Assembly (NCBI GenBank): GCA_003157595.1
Contig: PMKB01000311.1
Span: forward strand, 468-19,726
Length of the DNA stretch: 19,259 bases
Direction of reading: 5' to 3'
Source of the DNA: Solirubrobacterales bacterium
GTDB taxonomy: Bacteria; Actinomycetota; Thermoleophilia; Solirubrobacterales; Solirubrobacteraceae
Program-made: the position numbers and the translations under genes
Notes under the pieces: generated by a model
What the model was told of the DNA's origin: nothing
The model's input: the letters and a program-made list of their open reading frames with translations, nothing else
The model's database searches: none
Shown: positions 14,588-19,259 of the stretch, one piece after another
Layout: the number at the start of each line of letters is the position of its first letter
Numbering within the stretch: position 1 is the first letter of the stretch

Positions 14588-14593
14588 TAGAGT
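14588..14593 (+). promoter_or_regulatory. -10 element of the inositol monophosphatase-family gene
   Basis: TAGAGT ends exactly 7 nt before the GTG at 14601 and there is no ribosome binding site between. A leaderless mRNA is predicted and the GTG start is preferred. Confidence 0.55.
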
Positions 14594-14600
14594 CCGTGCC

Positions 14601-15434
14601 GTGGACCCCGCCGAGTTGCTCGATGTCGCAGGCGAAGCCGCGCAGACCGCGGGTGCGCTGCTGCGCGCGCGCTTCGAGGCCGGTCGCGAGTCGCGCGTCG
14701 CTGCCAAGACGACCCCCACCGACCCGGTCAGCGAAGCCGATCTCGCATCCCAGCGCGCGATCAGAGCCCTGCTGTCGAAGCGCAGGCCCCAGGACGGGTT
14801 GCTCGCCGAGGAGGAGGGTGCCGACCAGGAGGGTTCGAGCGGGCTGCGCTGGGTCGTCGATCCGCTGGACGGGACCGTCAACTTCCTCTACGGCCTGCCG
14901 CAATGGAGCGTCAGCGTTGCGGTCTGTGACGAGCGGGGCGCCGTCGCCGGGGTGATCCACGCGCCGATGTCCGGCGAGACCTTCAGCGCCGTGCGCGGCG
15001 AGCTGCCGCGCCGCAACGGAGTCGAGCTCGACTGGCGCGGTGACGCGGCGCCGGAGCTGGGCAAGGCGCTCGTGGCGACCGGCTTCGCCTACGCGTCGCA
15101 GGTTCGCGCCGAACAGGCCGGGTTGCTCACGCGGCTGCTGCCGCTGGTCCGCGACATCCGCCGCTTCGGCGTGGCTTCGCTCGACCTCGCCTGGACGGCG
15201 ATGGGTCGCTACGACGCCTACTTCGAGCGCGGTGTGCATCCCTGGGATATCGCCGCCGGCGCGCTGATGTGCGAGAGCGTGGGGCTCGTGGTGCGCGAGA
15301 TCGAGGACGGCATGATGGCGGCTCCGGCGAGCCTCGTAGACACCCTCTCCGAGATCATCGGCGGCGCGGGCGCCGGGCCGGTTGGCGCTGACCGCGCCGT
15401 GAGCGAGCCCGCACGCCGCATACCGCCGGACTGA
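14601..15434 (+). CDS. Inositol monophosphatase-family phosphatase
   Basis: A 277-residue magnesium-dependent sugar-phosphate phosphatase. Metal-binding motifs are complete: TDPVSEADL (40-48), EEE at 70-72, WVVDPLDGTVNFLYGLP (84-100) and VHPWDIAAGALMCE (212-225). The fold and length match inositol-1-monophosphatase/SuhB. In actinobacteria the same family includes the histidinol-phosphatase HisN and fructose-1,6-bisphosphatase-like members, and I cannot separate these by eye. An acidic, Ala/Gly-rich tail of about 20 residues follows the domain. The GTG start at 14601 is backed by TAGAGT 7 nt upstream. It converges on the secreted Cache-like gene with 18 bp between stops. In this context it may act in inositol, mycothiol or phosphatidylinositol supply, which is an inference only. 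Confidence 0.88.
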   Translation: MDPAELLDVAGEAAQTAGALLRARFEAGRESRVAAKTTPTDPVSEADLASQRAIRALLSKRRPQDGLLAEEEGADQEGSSGLRWVVDPLDGTVNFLYGLPQWSVSVAVCDERGAVAGVIHAPMSGETFSAVRGELPRRNGVELDWRGDAAPELGKALVATGFAYASQVRAEQAGLLTRLLPLVRDIRRFGVASLDLAWTAMGRYDAYFERGVHPWDIAAGALMCESVGLVVREIEDGMMAAPASLVDTLSEIIGGAGAGPVGADRAVSEPARRIPPD

Positions 15435-15447
15435 GCCAGCCGCCGCG

Positions 15448-15462
15448 GCCGGCTACGCCGGC
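15448..15462. terminator. Hairpin between convergent genes
   Basis: GCCGGC-TAC-GCCGGC forms a 6-bp all-GC stem with a 3-nt loop, 14 nt after the IMPase-family stop and covering the stop of the minus-strand gene. It could act in both directions, but there is no U tract. Confidence 0.35.
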
Positions 15463-16457
15463 GGCACGAGCACGTAGACCCGCGTCGAGGGACGCGGCTC
15501 GAACGAGAACACCAGCCAGCTGCGGCCCTCGTAGCTGACCGTGCCGCGGGCCGGCAGCCTCGCGGGACCGGAGCCGCCGCTGGAAGCTAGCTGCGTGGCA
15601 CGGCGGCGCACGAAGACGTCGGCTCCGGTGTAGGTGTGCACGGTCCGCGCGAACCCGGCGTAGTGCTGCGCCAGCGAGATGGCCAGCCGCGCAAAGCGCT
15701 CCGCGATGCGGCCGAACTCGCCGGCTCGCAGCTCGCTGCACGGCTGTCGCTGCGCCGACGGCGCCGGGGGCGCGACGAGGATCACCGCGTTCAGCGTGCC
15801 GCTCGGGAACGCCTTGTAGGTCTCGCTCAGCACGCGGTAGGAGACGCCGCCAAGGGTCACGTTTGCGCTGGCGGGTGGCGCGCTCGGAAAGGCGGCGTAG
15901 CGCTCAGCGACGAGCTTGCCTTCGACGTAGATCCCGATCGGGTTGCCGACGAAGCGTGTCTCCAGCTTCGTGTAGCCGGTGTCGTCCTGAACCGACATGA
16001 CGTAGCTCCCGACTGTGCGGCCATGCAAGCGCAGAGCGCCGGAGACCGGCGCGATCACGTAAAGGCCGCCGATGTCGGCGAGGATGTGGCCGGCGGCGTC
16101 GAGCGCGCGCAGGCGCACAATGTGCCAGGCCGGGTGGAAGACGAGCCGGCTGACCGCCGCGCGCGCGGCAGCGGCGTCCTCACCAGCGACCGCGGCGAGC
16201 AGATCCGCGGCTGCGGTGATCTGCGCGGAGTCGAAGCTGACCTCGGTGCCGGCCAGCTCGTTGCCGTAGATGTGGTCCGCGGCGATCTGATCCACGGCCG
16301 CGATCGTCGCGACCCCGGCGGCGCCGCAAGCGGCGGTCGCACCCGCGGGCCTCGCCGCGGCGCATCCGCCGAACAGTGCGAACGGAGCAAGCGCGGCGCT
16401 CGCAGCGGCGACGGTGCTCAGGCGGCGAACGGCCGGGCGTGTGCGGGGGTGGAGCAC
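15453..16457 (-). CDS. Secreted protein with Cache-like sensor domain
   Basis: A 334-residue exported protein. The N terminus has Arg residues, then a hydrophobic stretch (LSTVAAASAALAPFALF, 13-29) and GGC at 30-32. This is a signal peptide with a weak lipobox (LFGGC), so lipidation of C32 is possible but not secure. Residues around 105-190 (FHPAWHIVRLRALDAAGHILADIGG, GSYVMSVQDDTGYTKLETRFVG) resemble the extracytoplasmic Cache/PDC sensor pattern. No transmembrane helix, kinase or HAMP domain follows, so it would be a free or anchored binding protein. The GTG at 16457 has a poorer -10 (GACAAT, 6 nt upstream) than its neighbours. Ligand and partner are unknown. It lies just downstream of tRNA-Leu(CAA) on the same strand. 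Confidence 0.7.
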   Translation of the reverse strand: MLHPRTRPAVRRLSTVAAASAALAPFALFGGCAAARPAGATAACGAAGVATIAAVDQIAADHIYGNELAGTEVSFDSAQITAAADLLAAVAGEDAAAARAAVSRLVFHPAWHIVRLRALDAAGHILADIGGLYVIAPVSGALRLHGRTVGSYVMSVQDDTGYTKLETRFVGNPIGIYVEGKLVAERYAAFPSAPPASANVTLGGVSYRVLSETYKAFPSGTLNAVILVAPPAPSAQRQPCSELRAGEFGRIAERFARLAISLAQHYAGFARTVHTYTGADVFVRRRATQLASSGGSGPARLPARGTVSYEGRSWLVFSFEPRPSTRVYVLVPPA

Positions 16458-16495
16458 GGCTCAATTGTCGCCGCCGCGCCGCGGGCGCGCCATCC

Positions 16496-16520
16496 GGCTC
16501 GCCGCTGCTGCGCGCGAGCC
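16496..16520 (-). terminator. Hairpin downstream of tRNA-Leu(CAA)
   Basis: GGCTCGC (16496-16502) pairs with GCGAGCC (16514-16520), a perfect 7-bp stem with an 11-nt loop, 12 nt beyond the tRNA 3' end on the transcribed strand. It lacks a U tract, so its termination role is inferred from position. Confidence 0.4.
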
Positions 16521-16532
16521 CGAGTCGCGCAA

Positions 16533-16616
16533 TGCCCGGGGTGGGACTCGAACCCACAAGCTCTTGCGAGCGGCGGCTTTTGAGACCGCTCCCTTTACCG
16601 ATTTGGGCACCCGGGC
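16533..16616 (-). tRNA. tRNA-Leu (anticodon CAA)
   Basis: A class II tRNA of 84 nt. The acceptor stem GCCCGGG/CCCGGGC is perfect (16616-16610 with 16540-16534) and A73 is the base at 16533. The anticodon stem GCGGT/GCCGC encloses the loop CTCAAAA, giving anticodon CAA, which reads UUG. The long variable arm has a CTC/GAG stem, and the T arm is GTGGG-TTCGAGT-CCCAC. CCA is not encoded. UUG is a rare codon in such a GC-rich genome. Confidence 0.95.
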
Positions 16617-16626
16617 CGCGCGTCGG

Positions 16627-16632
16627 ATCGTA
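16627..16632 (-). promoter_or_regulatory. -10 element of tRNA-Leu(CAA)
   Basis: On the minus strand TACGAT ends 10 nt before the tRNA 5' end, a usual distance for a short 5' trailer removed by RNase P. The -35 is not obvious. Confidence 0.4.
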
Positions 16633-16664
16633 TTGTGCGCGTTTGCGTTGCGGACGCGTGCACA

Positions 16665-16680
16665 GGCGCCGGCCGGCGCC
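16665..16680. repeat. 16-bp perfect palindrome between the tRNA genes
   Basis: GGCGCCGGCCGGCGCC is a perfect palindrome in the 117-bp gap between the two back-to-back tRNA-Leu genes. It could be a protein binding site or a cruciform-prone element. Pure-GC palindromes also arise by chance in this composition. Confidence 0.5.
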
Positions 16681-16733
16681 GCTCTGCTAGAACGCGTCGC
16701 GAGCCGTGCGCCGCGTCGCGGCTCGCACACCGC

Positions 16734-16817
16734 GCGGGCGTGGTGGAATTGGTAGACACGCCGGCCTTAGGAGCCGGTGGGCGAAAGCCCTTGGGGGTTC
16801 GAGTCCCTCCGCCCGCA
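16734..16817 (+). tRNA. tRNA-Leu (anticodon UAG)
   Basis: A class II tRNA of 84 nt. The acceptor stem GCGGGCG/CGCCCGC is perfect (16734-16740 with 16810-16816) and A73 is at 16817. The anticodon stem CCGGC/GCCGG encloses CTTAGGA, giving anticodon UAG (TAG in DNA), which reads CUA and probably other CUN codons. The variable arm is GGGC-GAAA-GCCC and the T arm is GGGGG-TTCGAGT-CCCTC. CCA is not encoded. Sequence after its 3' end differs in character from what precedes it. Confidence 0.96.
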
Positions 16818-16984
16818 GTCTTGCTTTTGCCTGTGACTGGGCTATTTCTGGCGCCTACTCCTAAGGCCTGGCGGCGCTGACAGTAGGCCGCGTGTTCCCC
16901 ATCTATGTTCCCTATGACCCCACAAACGTGCCACTGGGTGCGGCGAAGGGTGAGCAGAAAAGCCACGAGAGTTGTCTACCCCGG

Positions 16985-16990
16985 TACCAT
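16985..16990 (+). promoter_or_regulatory. -10 element of the toxin-antitoxin operon
   Basis: TACCAT ends 7 nt before the ATG at 16998. This spacing matches the leaderless promoters in the window and favours 16998 over the ATG at 16989, which lies inside the hexamer. Confidence 0.45.
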
Positions 16991-16997
16991 GAGCGTT

Positions 16998-17468
16998 ATG
17001 GCCAGAGCTAGCCGCAGTGAACGAAACGTCGTGAACCTCGTGATGCTCGGCCACGTGCGCGACGCGCTGGACGATGACGAGCTTCGAAGCGACGTTGATC
17101 ACGTCGTCGACGATCTGCGCCAAGACGCGGGCGAAACGCTCCCCAAAGCGGCGGCGGCGCGGGTTCTCGGTGTGAGCCGAGGCACGCTCGAAAAGTGGAT
17201 CGGTCGCGCCATGATCCCCACGCAAACGGTCGACGGCCTCGAGCGGGTTGAGCGGGCAGGCCTCGAGGAGATCGCTGCTGAAGTCGCCGCGCTACGACGG
17301 CTGCGTGAGGACAACCCGGCAGTCCTGGCCGAGGCCCTGACGCGGCTCGCCGACCGCGATCCCGAGTTCGCCGGCATGGAAGCTCAGCTCTCGAAGAGTC
17401 TCAAGGACATCGAGCACGACGAGCTCGTGCCCCTGCGCATCCCCGATGGCTTCGGTCCCGAGGACTGA
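16998..17468 (+). CDS. Helix-turn-helix antitoxin-like protein
   Basis: A 156-residue protein (159 if started at 16989) in the antitoxin position of a two-gene module. Residues 49-70 (PKAAAARVLGVSRGTLEKWI) are an excisionase/MerR-like helix-turn-helix, followed by IPTQTVDG where a wing would be. An acidic helical segment precedes it (ALDDDELRSDVDHVVDDL), and long charged helices follow, ending in an acidic GFGPED that could bind the toxin. Antitoxins of this type usually bind their own promoter. The 3' end overlaps the toxin gene by 23 nt, so the two are coupled. GC and third-position bias look lower than in upstream genes, consistent with transfer. I do not recognise a named antitoxin family. 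Confidence 0.65.
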   Translation: MARASRSERNVVNLVMLGHVRDALDDDELRSDVDHVVDDLRQDAGETLPKAAAARVLGVSRGTLEKWIGRAMIPTQTVDGLERVERAGLEEIAAEVAALRRLREDNPAVLAEALTRLADRDPEFAGMEAQLSKSLKDIEHDELVPLRIPDGFGPED

Positions 17469-17928
17469 GATCCCCTACTACGTCAAGATCTCAAGGTCGC
17501 TCGAGCCACTCATAGCCGGATTGCAAGGGAAGGGCGCTGGTCTGCGGGAGGCGGTCGCAAAGCTTGAGCACGACCCGTGCGCGACCGACGCGTACAAGCT
17601 CGTCGGACCGCTCCGCGATCGCGTCTGCGGACTACACATGCGCCGCGACTACAGGCTTGCGTTCTCGTTCGTCACGGACGCCGAGGACGATGAGGGCAAA
17701 GGCGCCGAGATCGTGGCGGTGCTCGCCATCGGCGCCAAGTCGAGCGGCCCGAGGGGCAAGCCGCCAGCCGCGTTCGAACTCGTCCACGAGATCTTTGGAG
17801 AACCGTTCAGCTCGGGGACGCTCAAGCGTGAGCCGTGCTGCGCGGGCGGGCGTCCGCAGATCGCCGAAGCGGAGCTCGAGGACGCCAGGGCACTCCTTCG
17901 TCGCCTCTCGCGCCGCCCTCGGCGCTGA
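17446..17928 (+). CDS. RelE/ParE-superfamily toxin-like protein
   Basis: A 160-residue protein whose first 100 residues follow the RelE/ParE toxin pattern: a helix pair, LEHDPCATDAYKLVGPL (40-56), LHMRRDYRLAFSFV (63-76) as the central strands with the usual R-x-x-YRL motif, and AEIVAVLAIGAK (87-98) as the last strand. RelE members cut mRNA on the ribosome and ParE members poison gyrase, and the residues seen do not decide between them. It is longer than typical toxins (90-110). About 60 residues of Arg- and Glu-rich tail with a CC pair at 131-132 follow and match nothing I know. The start at ATG 17446 lies inside the antitoxin gene, a common coupling. Confidence 0.65.
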   Translation: MASVPRTEIPYYVKISRSLEPLIAGLQGKGAGLREAVAKLEHDPCATDAYKLVGPLRDRVCGLHMRRDYRLAFSFVTDAEDDEGKGAEIVAVLAIGAKSSGPRGKPPAAFELVHEIFGEPFSSGTLKREPCCAGGRPQIAEAELEDARALLRRLSRRPRR

Positions 17929-18068
17929 CCGCCGGAACAACCAAGCAGGCAGCGGCGACCGCGCACAGTCCTTGCCGGGTGTCGCAGCAGACAAACCCAC
18001 CGGTCGGGGCGCCCTAACGTTCATCGGTATTCGAGCCGATCTCGGGCTCGGTCTGGAGCGCTCGCCAC

Positions 18069-18435
18069 ATGCGACGGCGGTCGCTGTTCCACGTGCGGCG
18101 GCAGCTCCTCGCCGAGCGGCGAGGCCAGGCCGGGCGCCGCGACGACCGAGTTTGCTGGGGAGGTCGTGGCGTTCGCGGCGTGCATGCGATCGCACGGGCT
18201 GTCCGGCTATCCCGACACCAGGGTTTCCCAGTCGGGCGGCCACGGGAGCATCAAGATCGGACCCGGCGGCCTTGATCACAACTCGCCGGCGTTCAAGTCT
18301 GCCTCACGAGCCTGCGGTTACGCAGCCGGCAGAGCGCGCCAGCCGGGAGCCCAGTCGCCGAGGCAGCGCATACCACGGGTCGCCTTGCTACACGCTCTCG
18401 GTTATCCGCGCAAGCTCGTCGTGTCGAGCGGATAG
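18069..18435 (+). pseudogene. Broken lipoprotein gene (CMRSHG-type secreted protein)
   Basis: The start ATG at 18069 reads MRRRSLF and then shifts frame. From 18094 a second frame reads CGGSSSPSGEARPGAATTEF, continues with VVAFAACMRSHGLSGYPD and reaches SPAFKSASRACGYAAG, ending at 18435. This is the normal order of a common actinobacterial lipoprotein type: a basic N terminus, a hydrophobic core, a lipobox CGG, then (Y/F)-A-x-CMR-x-HG-hydrophobic-x-x-(F/Y)PD and SPAF-x-x-A-x-x-AC. Here the hydrophobic core is missing and the frame is broken at the lipobox, so no exported protein can be made. After the AC motif the sequence also loses similarity. I read it as a pseudogene from a deletion. The alternative, an intact gene from GTG 18166, would lack any signal peptide. 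Confidence 0.55.
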
Positions 18436-18530
18436 CAGGGTCCCCGCGCCTCGACTCGCGCTTGCACCTCCGTTGCGATGCCGCGCGCGCGTTCACGGGG
18501 TTGGCGTCGTTCGTGCCGTCGCGCCCGGCT

Positions 18531-18731
18531 TCAAGAGTGCCGGCGCCGCGCCAGCCACCGCGCAACGCGCGAAGCGTTCATGAGCAGCGCCGCTAATCCC
18601 CAGCAGCATCCGGCGGCAACCAGTCCGGCCGGACGCTCCATGAACAGCGCAAACAGCGCGCCGAAAGCGAGCAGCAGGCCAATGTCGGCCACCAACAGCG
18701 TGCGCAGAGCGATCTTCGTCCTCGGGTGCAT
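18531..18731 (-). CDS. Small two-TM membrane protein
   Basis: A 66-residue protein from ATG 18731. A short basic start (MHPRTKIALRT) precedes TM1 (LLVADIGLLLAFGALFALF, about 12-30). A tight MERPAG turn and TM2 (LVAAGCCWGLAALLMNA, about 37-53) follow, then a basic tail (RVARWLARRRHS). The arrangement puts both ends in the cytosol by the positive-inside rule. The clear alternation of charge and hydrophobicity argues for a real gene in a region otherwise poor in them. Function is unknown and no partner is apparent. No leaderless -10 or good ribosome binding site precedes it, which keeps confidence moderate. Confidence 0.45.
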   Translation of the reverse strand: MHPRTKIALRTLLVADIGLLLAFGALFALFMERPAGLVAAGCCWGLAALLMNASRVARWLARRRHS

Positions 18732-19078
18732 GGACGTGAACCGCGCCGGCCAACCGGCCGGGGGCACACGCCTATCGGTGTGCGCGCCATCCTGCTCCAC
18801 GACGAGCATGTTCGCTCATTCCGCGACGAAGTCAAACGCTCTCCACTCGACGGCGGCGTTGCTCGAAGCAAGAACCGGGCGCGTGGGTCGTGGCTTGGTT
18901 GGCTGGCCTGCGTTTAGATCTGTCGCACATCACGAGTGCGGTCGGCCCGTCGTCGGACCTGGTGGGATCGTCATTGGCGCGCACAGCGTGACCTACGGCG
19001 GCGACGGCGTTTACGCCTGGCTAAAGCGGAATTAGAGGTCCTTATACCGAGACCTAAGTTGGTGGCGAGATAGTCGCC
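18732..19078. other. About 350 nt without a convincing gene
   Basis: Both strands have short open frames, but none shows a recognisable domain, a good start or consistent codon bias. GC is lower than in the left part of the window. The stretch may be eroded coding sequence. A plus-strand segment ending near 19035 (VVGPGGIVIGAHSVTYGGDG) has a protein-like look without a match I can name. Confidence 0.5.
19036..19055. repeat. Inverted repeat upstream of the exported-protein gene
   Basis: AGGTC (19036-19040) and GACCT (19051-19055) are 5-bp inverted arms around an AT-rich 10-nt centre that contains TATACC. It lies 26 nt before the start at 19082 and may be an operator or promoter part. Short arms make chance possible. 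Confidence 0.3.
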
Positions 19079-19081
19079 GTG

Positions 19082-19259
19082 GTGAGAACGGACTGCCATG
19101 GCAACTCGCGGCGGAGCCTTCCGAGCGTCGCTGCACGGGCCATCGCGCTCGTATGCGTGGTATGCGTCTGCGGCGGGACAGCATCGATCGCGAATGCGAT
19201 GCAAGGGGCCACTGGGTCCACGGGCACAACTGGGTTGGCCGGACCCCGTTCATCGGTCC
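19082..19259 (+). CDS. Exported protein, N-terminal fragment
   Basis: An open frame from GTG 19082 (or the adjacent GTG 19079) runs off the window after 59 residues. It starts MRTDCHGNSRRSLPSVAARA, with a basic n-region, then a hydrophobic core AIALVCVVCVCGGTASI (20-36) and a probable signal peptidase I site at ANA-MQG (37-42), giving a typical secretion signal. The mature start QGATGSTGTTGLAGP is Gly/Thr-rich, as in cell-surface or repeat proteins. No family can be named from so little. The in-frame stop at 19054-19056 limits upstream extension. Confidence 0.5.
   Translation, partial: MRTDCHGNSRRSLPSVAARAIALVCVVCVCGGTASIANAMQGATGSTGTTGLAGPRSSV

Noticed and set aside
16849..16891. Inverted repeat GCCTACT ... 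AGTAGGC after tRNA-Leu(UAG) as a terminator
   Set aside because: The arms are 7 bp but more than 20 nt apart and not followed by a T run. Too weak to call.
16818..16984. Direct repeat of the tRNA-Leu(UAG) 3' end as an attachment-site pair
   Set aside because: I searched by eye to the end of the window and found no second copy. Any partner would have to lie beyond 19259.
18971..19253. Minus-strand frames of 73-77 codons at the right edge
   Set aside because: They are Arg/His/Ser-rich without domain or start signal and lie opposite the frame with a clear signal peptide.
1..19259. CRISPR arrays, insertion sequences, transposases, prophage genes
   Set aside because: No regularly spaced repeats, no transposase or integrase motifs and no terminal inverted repeats with target duplications were seen on either strand.

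Overview
The window is GC-rich (about 70% by eye) and gene-dense, with many GTG starts, stop/start overlaps inside operons and a coenzyme F420 biosynthesis operon. Together with a GTP-type PEP carboxykinase, a DipZ-type thiol-disulfide protein, PadR/ABC-2 transporter modules, a DUF1707 protein and ClpS, this points to a high-GC actinobacterium. I would guess Thermoleophilia (Solirubrobacterales and relatives), but that is an inference from gene content and not a placement.

Layout. 1-429 is the 3' end of GTP-dependent PEP carboxykinase (+). 486-1416 is a two-gene minus-strand unit (cupin protein and a zinc-ribbon protein of unknown role), divergent from bioA (1440-2723, biotin synthesis). bioA converges on and overlaps dipZ (2702-4405). 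4540-7123 is a minus-strand operon padR - ABC ATPase - ABC-2 permease, with a recognisable promoter and a palindrome over its -10. Divergent from it, 7247-8379 is an MBL-fold hydrolase coupled to clpS. 8507-8949 is a small minus-strand unit (33-aa upstream ORF plus a 113-aa unknown), then ygfZ (9060-10013), a 120-aa unknown (10077-10439) and a small receiver-like protein (10426-10752). 10761-10970 holds a decayed catalase 3' end. 11002-13977 is the F420 operon npdG-cofD-cofC-cofE, every gene overlapping the next. Divergent from it are a DUF1707 membrane protein and an inositol monophosphatase-family phosphatase, followed by a convergent secreted Cache-like protein.

Two tRNA-Leu genes (CAA and UAG anticodons) lie back to back at 16533-16817. 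Beyond the tRNA-Leu(UAG) 3' end the texture changes. GC drops by eye, and there is a toxin-antitoxin-like pair (16998-17928), a broken lipoprotein gene (18069-18435), a small two-TM protein, about 350 nt without a convincing gene, and the start of an exported protein that runs off the window. This looks like an accessory or eroding region whose edge is the tRNA.

The strongest window-wide pattern is regulatory. Almost every transcription unit that begins here has a TANNNT -10 hexamer ending 6-8 nt (once 10) before the start codon and no Shine-Dalgarno sequence, the signature of leaderless mRNAs. At 1424-1433 two such hexamers, one per strand, share a TA dinucleotide, giving a very compact two-way promoter for bioA and the zinc-ribbon gene. 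The padR operon is the clear exception, with a 5' leader and a good GAGGAG ribosome binding site. I see no clear-cut new defence or mobile system. The best novelty candidates are the shared -10, the coupled upstream ORF, the long toxin variant and the gene relics.
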